From Herbaspirillum rhizosphaerae (GTDB taxonomy: Bacteria; Pseudomonadota; Gammaproteobacteria; Burkholderiales; Burkholderiaceae_D), in the NCBI RefSeq assembly GCF_001189965.1, contig NZ_LFLU01000003.1, forward strand, positions 62,001-126,000: DNA of 64,000 nt, written 5' to 3'. Position 1 is the stretch's first letter. Each line of letters opens with the position of its first letter. Below the pieces are notes generated by a model. It was not told the DNA's origin and searched no databases. It saw only the letters and a list, made by a program, of their open reading frames with translations. Below, piece after piece: positions 61,295-64,000 of this stretch. The position numbers and the translations under genes are program-made.

Positions 61295-62062
61295 ATGACG
61301 ACTTTACTTTCTGCGGCTGAAGAACTCGGCCATCTGTTGAGCGACGCTTATTCCCGCCAGGCCACACTGGCCATCGTACCGGACGAGCTGGAACCCGCGA
61401 GCATCGAAGACGCTTACCTGGCGCAACAGGCTTTCCTGCGCCGCAGCCGCGCCGCCATCGGCGGCTGGAAGATCGGTTCCAAGACTGAAACCGGTCCGGT
61501 GCAGGGCGCGCCCTTGCCGCTGGGCGGCATTCATCCGGCGTCGTCATCGCTGCGGCGCAGCGCTTTTCCGGTGCTCGGCATCGAGCTGGAAATCATGTTC
61601 TGCTTCGATTGCGATTTCACGCCGAGGTCGGCGCCGATTGCCGAGGCGGAGATCATGGACAGTATCAGCGCCATGGGCGCCTCCATCGAAATCGTTTCCA
61701 GCCGCATCGCCGGATGGCCCGAGGTGCCCAAGCTGAGCCAACTGGCGGATCTGCAAAATCATGGTGCGCTGGTGATCGGCGAGCTGTGCGACTACCGCGA
61801 CGGCTTCGATTTCCGCCGTCCGGAGGCGCACCTGACCTTCAACGGCGAGGACGTGTTCAAGGGGCAGGGCGTCAATCCCGCCGGCGATCCGCGTCGCCTG
61901 CTGAGCTGGCTGGTCAATCACTGCAGCGAGCGCGGCATCGCCATCCCCGGCGGCACTGTCATTACCACCGGTTCCTACACCGGGATGTATTTTCCGAAAG
62001 CGCCGGGCATGGTGATCGGCCAGATCGCCGGATTGCCGCCGATTCATTTTGAGTTGAGCTGA
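61295..62062 (+). CDS. 2-keto-4-pentenoate hydratase-like protein (MhpD/FAH fold)
   Basis: A 255-residue enzyme with AYLAQQAFLRRSRAAIGGWKIGSKTE, LGIELEIMFCFDCDF carrying the metal-binding Glu pair, EIVSSRIAGWPEVPKLSQLADLQNHGALVIGE, and TITTGSYTG-like VITTGSYTGMYFPKAPGMVIGQIAG. This is the MhpD/HpaH hydratase-decarboxylase pattern, acting on 2-keto-4-enoic acids. No aromatic ring-cleavage genes are nearby, so the actual substrate is open. Confidence 0.83.
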   Translation: MTTLLSAAEELGHLLSDAYSRQATLAIVPDELEPASIEDAYLAQQAFLRRSRAAIGGWKIGSKTETGPVQGAPLPLGGIHPASSSLRRSAFPVLGIELEIMFCFDCDFTPRSAPIAEAEIMDSISAMGASIEIVSSRIAGWPEVPKLSQLADLQNHGALVIGELCDYRDGFDFRRPEAHLTFNGEDVFKGQGVNPAGDPRRLLSWLVNHCSERGIAIPGGTVITTGSYTGMYFPKAPGMVIGQIAGLPPIHFELS

Positions 62063-62102
62063 ACTCCACTCATTTTTTCTTGTTTTTGACAGGACTATCT
62101 CA

Positions 62103-64000
62103 TGCTGGTCAAGCCCATCCATCTGGTTCCCCCGAGCGGGCGGAACACTGCACCCGCTACGCCATTCGCCATGCAATTGCAGCGCGAGATGCGGGGCGAA
62201 GTCATGTTCGGCAAGGCCGATCGCGGCCGCTATGCCACCGATGCTTCCATCTATCAGATCATGCCGCTGGGCGTGGTGGTGCCGCGCGACCAGGCCGACC
62301 TGAAGATCGCGCTCGATATCGCGCGCCAGCATCGCATGCCGGTGCTGGCACGCGGCGCGGGCACCAGCCAGTGCGGCCAGACGGTCGGCGAAGCGCTGAT
62401 CGTCGACAACAGCAAATACCTCAACCAAGTGGTCGACTTCGATCCGGTGGCGCGCACCATCACGGTCGAGCCCGGCATGGTGCTCGACCATCTCAACGCC
62501 TGGCTCAAGCCGCACGGCCTGTGGTTTCCGGTGGACGTGTCGACGGCGGCGCAATGCACCATCGGCGGCATGTCGGGCAACAACTCCTGCGGTTCGCGCT
62601 CGATCGAATACGGCAACATGGTGCACAACGTGCTGGGCATCGACGCGGTGCTGGCCGACGGCACCGAAGGCCGCTTCACGCGCCTGCCGGAAATGCCGGG
62701 CAGCGGCCGCATCGGCGACATCGTGCGCGGACTGCAGACCATCGCCCGGCGTGAACGCGGCGAAATCGTCGAGCGCGTTCCCAAGGTATTGCGTCGCGTA
62801 GCAGGCTACAACATCGACATCTTCGACTGCCAGAATCCGCGCGCCTACACCGACGACGGCGTCGCCAATCTCGCGCACATCCTGATCGGATCGGAAGGCA
62901 CGCTGGCTTACAGTCGCCAGATCACGCTGGCGCTGATGCCGCTGCCAGCGCACAAGGTGCTGGGCGTGGTCAATTTCCCGACCTTCTATCAATCGATGGA
63001 TATGACCCAGCACATCGTCAAGCTGGGACCGACTGCGGTCGAGCTGGTCGATCGCACCATGATCGATCTGGCGATGAGCAATCCGGCCTTTAAGCCTGTG
63101 ATCGAGAAGGCGTTGGTCGGTCATCCGGAAGCGATCCTGCTGGTGGAGTTTTCCGGAGAAAATCTCGATCACCAACTGGAGCAGCTCAAGCGCCTGGGCG
63201 AGCTGATGGGCGACCTCGGCTTGCCCGGTTCTGTGGTGGACATGCCCAACGCCAACGAGCAAAAAGCCTTGTGGGATGTACGCAAGGCGGGCCTCAACAT
63301 CATGATGAGCATGAAGGGCGACGGCAAGCCGGTGTCCTTCATCGAAGACTGCGCCGTGCCGCTGGAACATCTGGCCGAGTACACGCGCCAGCTGACCGAA
63401 GTGTTCCACAAGTACGGCACCGAGGGTACCTGGTACGCCCACGCCAGCGTCGGCACCTTGCACGTGCGGCCGATCCTCGACATGCGCCGCGGCGGCGCGA
63501 AGGACATGCGCGAAATCGCCGAAGCCGCGGCCGTGCTGGTGCGCAAATACAAGGGTGCGTATTCCGGCGAACATGGTGACGGTCTGTGCCGGGGTGAGTG
63601 GGTGGCATGGCAGTACGGGCCGAAACTCAACGCCGCTTTCAGCGAGATCAAGGATTTGTTCGATCCCGACAATCGCTTCAATCCGGACAAGATCGTGCGT
63701 CCGCCGAAGATGGACGATGCTGCCAACTTTCGCTTTGCGCCGGGCTATCGCGAGCTGCCCTACAGCCCGGTGCTGGACTGGTCGCAATGGAACGTCAAAC
63801 GCGATCCGCTGACCGGCAAGGAAAGTGCACCCGGCAGCGGTGGCGATCGCAGCGACGGTCTGGCCAAGCTGGTCGAGATGTGCAACAACAACGGCCACTG
63901 CCGCAAGTTCGATGCCGGCACCATGTGTCCGAGTTACCGCGTCACCCGCGATGAAAAACATGTCACGCGCGGTCGCGCCAATACCGTGCGGCTGGCGCTG
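62103..64000 (+). CDS. FAD/Fe-S D-2-hydroxyacid dehydrogenase, YdiJ/GlcD type (3' truncated by window edge)
   Basis: ATG 62103 opens a frame that runs unbroken out of the window (632 codons seen). Visible motifs are the FAD-binding PCMH domain with VLARGAGTSQCGQTVGEALIVDNSKY, TIGGMSGNNSCGSRSIEYG and LIGSEGTLAYSRQITL. The C-terminal oxidase domain follows with FIEDCAVPLEHLAEY, YAHASVGTLHVRPILD, YSGEHGDGLCRGEW and the FDPDNRFNPDKIV closing helix. An iron-sulfur domain then begins at CNNNGHCRKFDAGTMCPSYRVTRDEKHVTRGR. This FAD + 4Fe-4S layout matches YdiJ-like D-2-hydroxyacid (D-2-hydroxyglutarate/D-lactate) dehydrogenases of about 1000 residues. Confidence 0.87.

Noticed and set aside
61544..63961. 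805-codon minus-strand open frame opposite the hydratase and FAD dehydrogenase
   Set aside because: Antisense composition (His/Gln/Val-rich, no motif); the plus strand carries an unbroken FAD/Fe-S dehydrogenase from 62103 to the window edge.
1..64000. CRISPR arrays, IS elements, prophage genes
   Set aside because: No regularly spaced repeats, transposase, or phage structural genes were seen.

Overview
The window is a high-GC betaproteobacterial chromosome segment. The era-recO-pdxJ-acpS-nagZ-uvrC-pgsA housekeeping block, a type-II (RibH2-like) lumazine synthase under an FMN riboswitch, abundant chemotaxis and c-di-GMP genes, and sugar-acid and polyol catabolism point to the Oxalobacteraceae, with a Herbaspirillum-like organism as my best guess. 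The species is inferred, not proven.

Layout. 1-7400: tail of era, recO, a BenE-type transporter, pdxJ, acpS, nagZ, uvrC and pgsA, all on the plus strand. 7400-7830: tRNA-Gly, tRNA-Cys, tRNA-Gly with terminators. 8035-14000: cheV, the cobT-cobS-cobC lower-ligand genes, then a response regulator / CheC phosphatase / PAS-GGDEF operon. 14200-15650: a secreted hypothetical protein and htpX. 15700-24700: a tetritol (erythritol/threitol) locus with a SorC regulator and RpiB-type isomerase on the minus strand, diverging from a sugar ABC transporter, an SDR, DhaK- and DhaL-like kinase subunits and an erythritol/L-threitol dehydrogenase homologue. 24900-32550: FMN riboswitch and ribH, several small secreted, lipo- and membrane proteins, a nitronate monooxygenase, cheY and a DadA-like oxidase. 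32600-44200: a D-xylose regulon with xylFGH uptake and xylX-xylB-xylC-xylD Weimberg-pathway genes on the minus strand, divergent xylR, and galM. 44340-47350: a siaABCD signalling operon. 47500-51700: DUF1801 and SHOCT proteins, then an AT-rich two-gene islet that abuts the 3' end of tRNA-Leu. 51960-55800: alpha/beta hydrolase, RidA-family protein, relA, tRNA-Val. 56250-64000: an FGE-fold protein, then a GntR/FCD-controlled catabolic cluster (class V aminotransferase, MFS carrier, FAH/MhpD-fold hydratase, FAD/Fe-S dehydrogenase cut by the window edge).

How the genes work together. The xylose genes form an uptake-to-2-ketoglutarate-semialdehyde route whose last dehydrogenase is not in the window. 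The tetritol genes supply transport, two oxidoreductases, a kinase and an isomerase that would lead to D-erythrose 4-phosphate. Three separate chemotaxis/c-di-GMP loci (cheV; RR-CheC-GGDEF; cheY) plus siaABCD suggest a dense motile-to-sessile switch network.

The best candidate for an undescribed system is the islet at 48855-51436: a DGQHR/ParB-like protein (DGLQRT motif) overlapping by 4 nt a protein with a C-terminal R-x4-H HEPN-type ribonuclease signature. Its base composition is unlike the flanks, and it is followed by a short open frame with a strong Shine-Dalgarno sequence and a stem-loop. No CRISPR array, IS element, integrase or prophage was seen.
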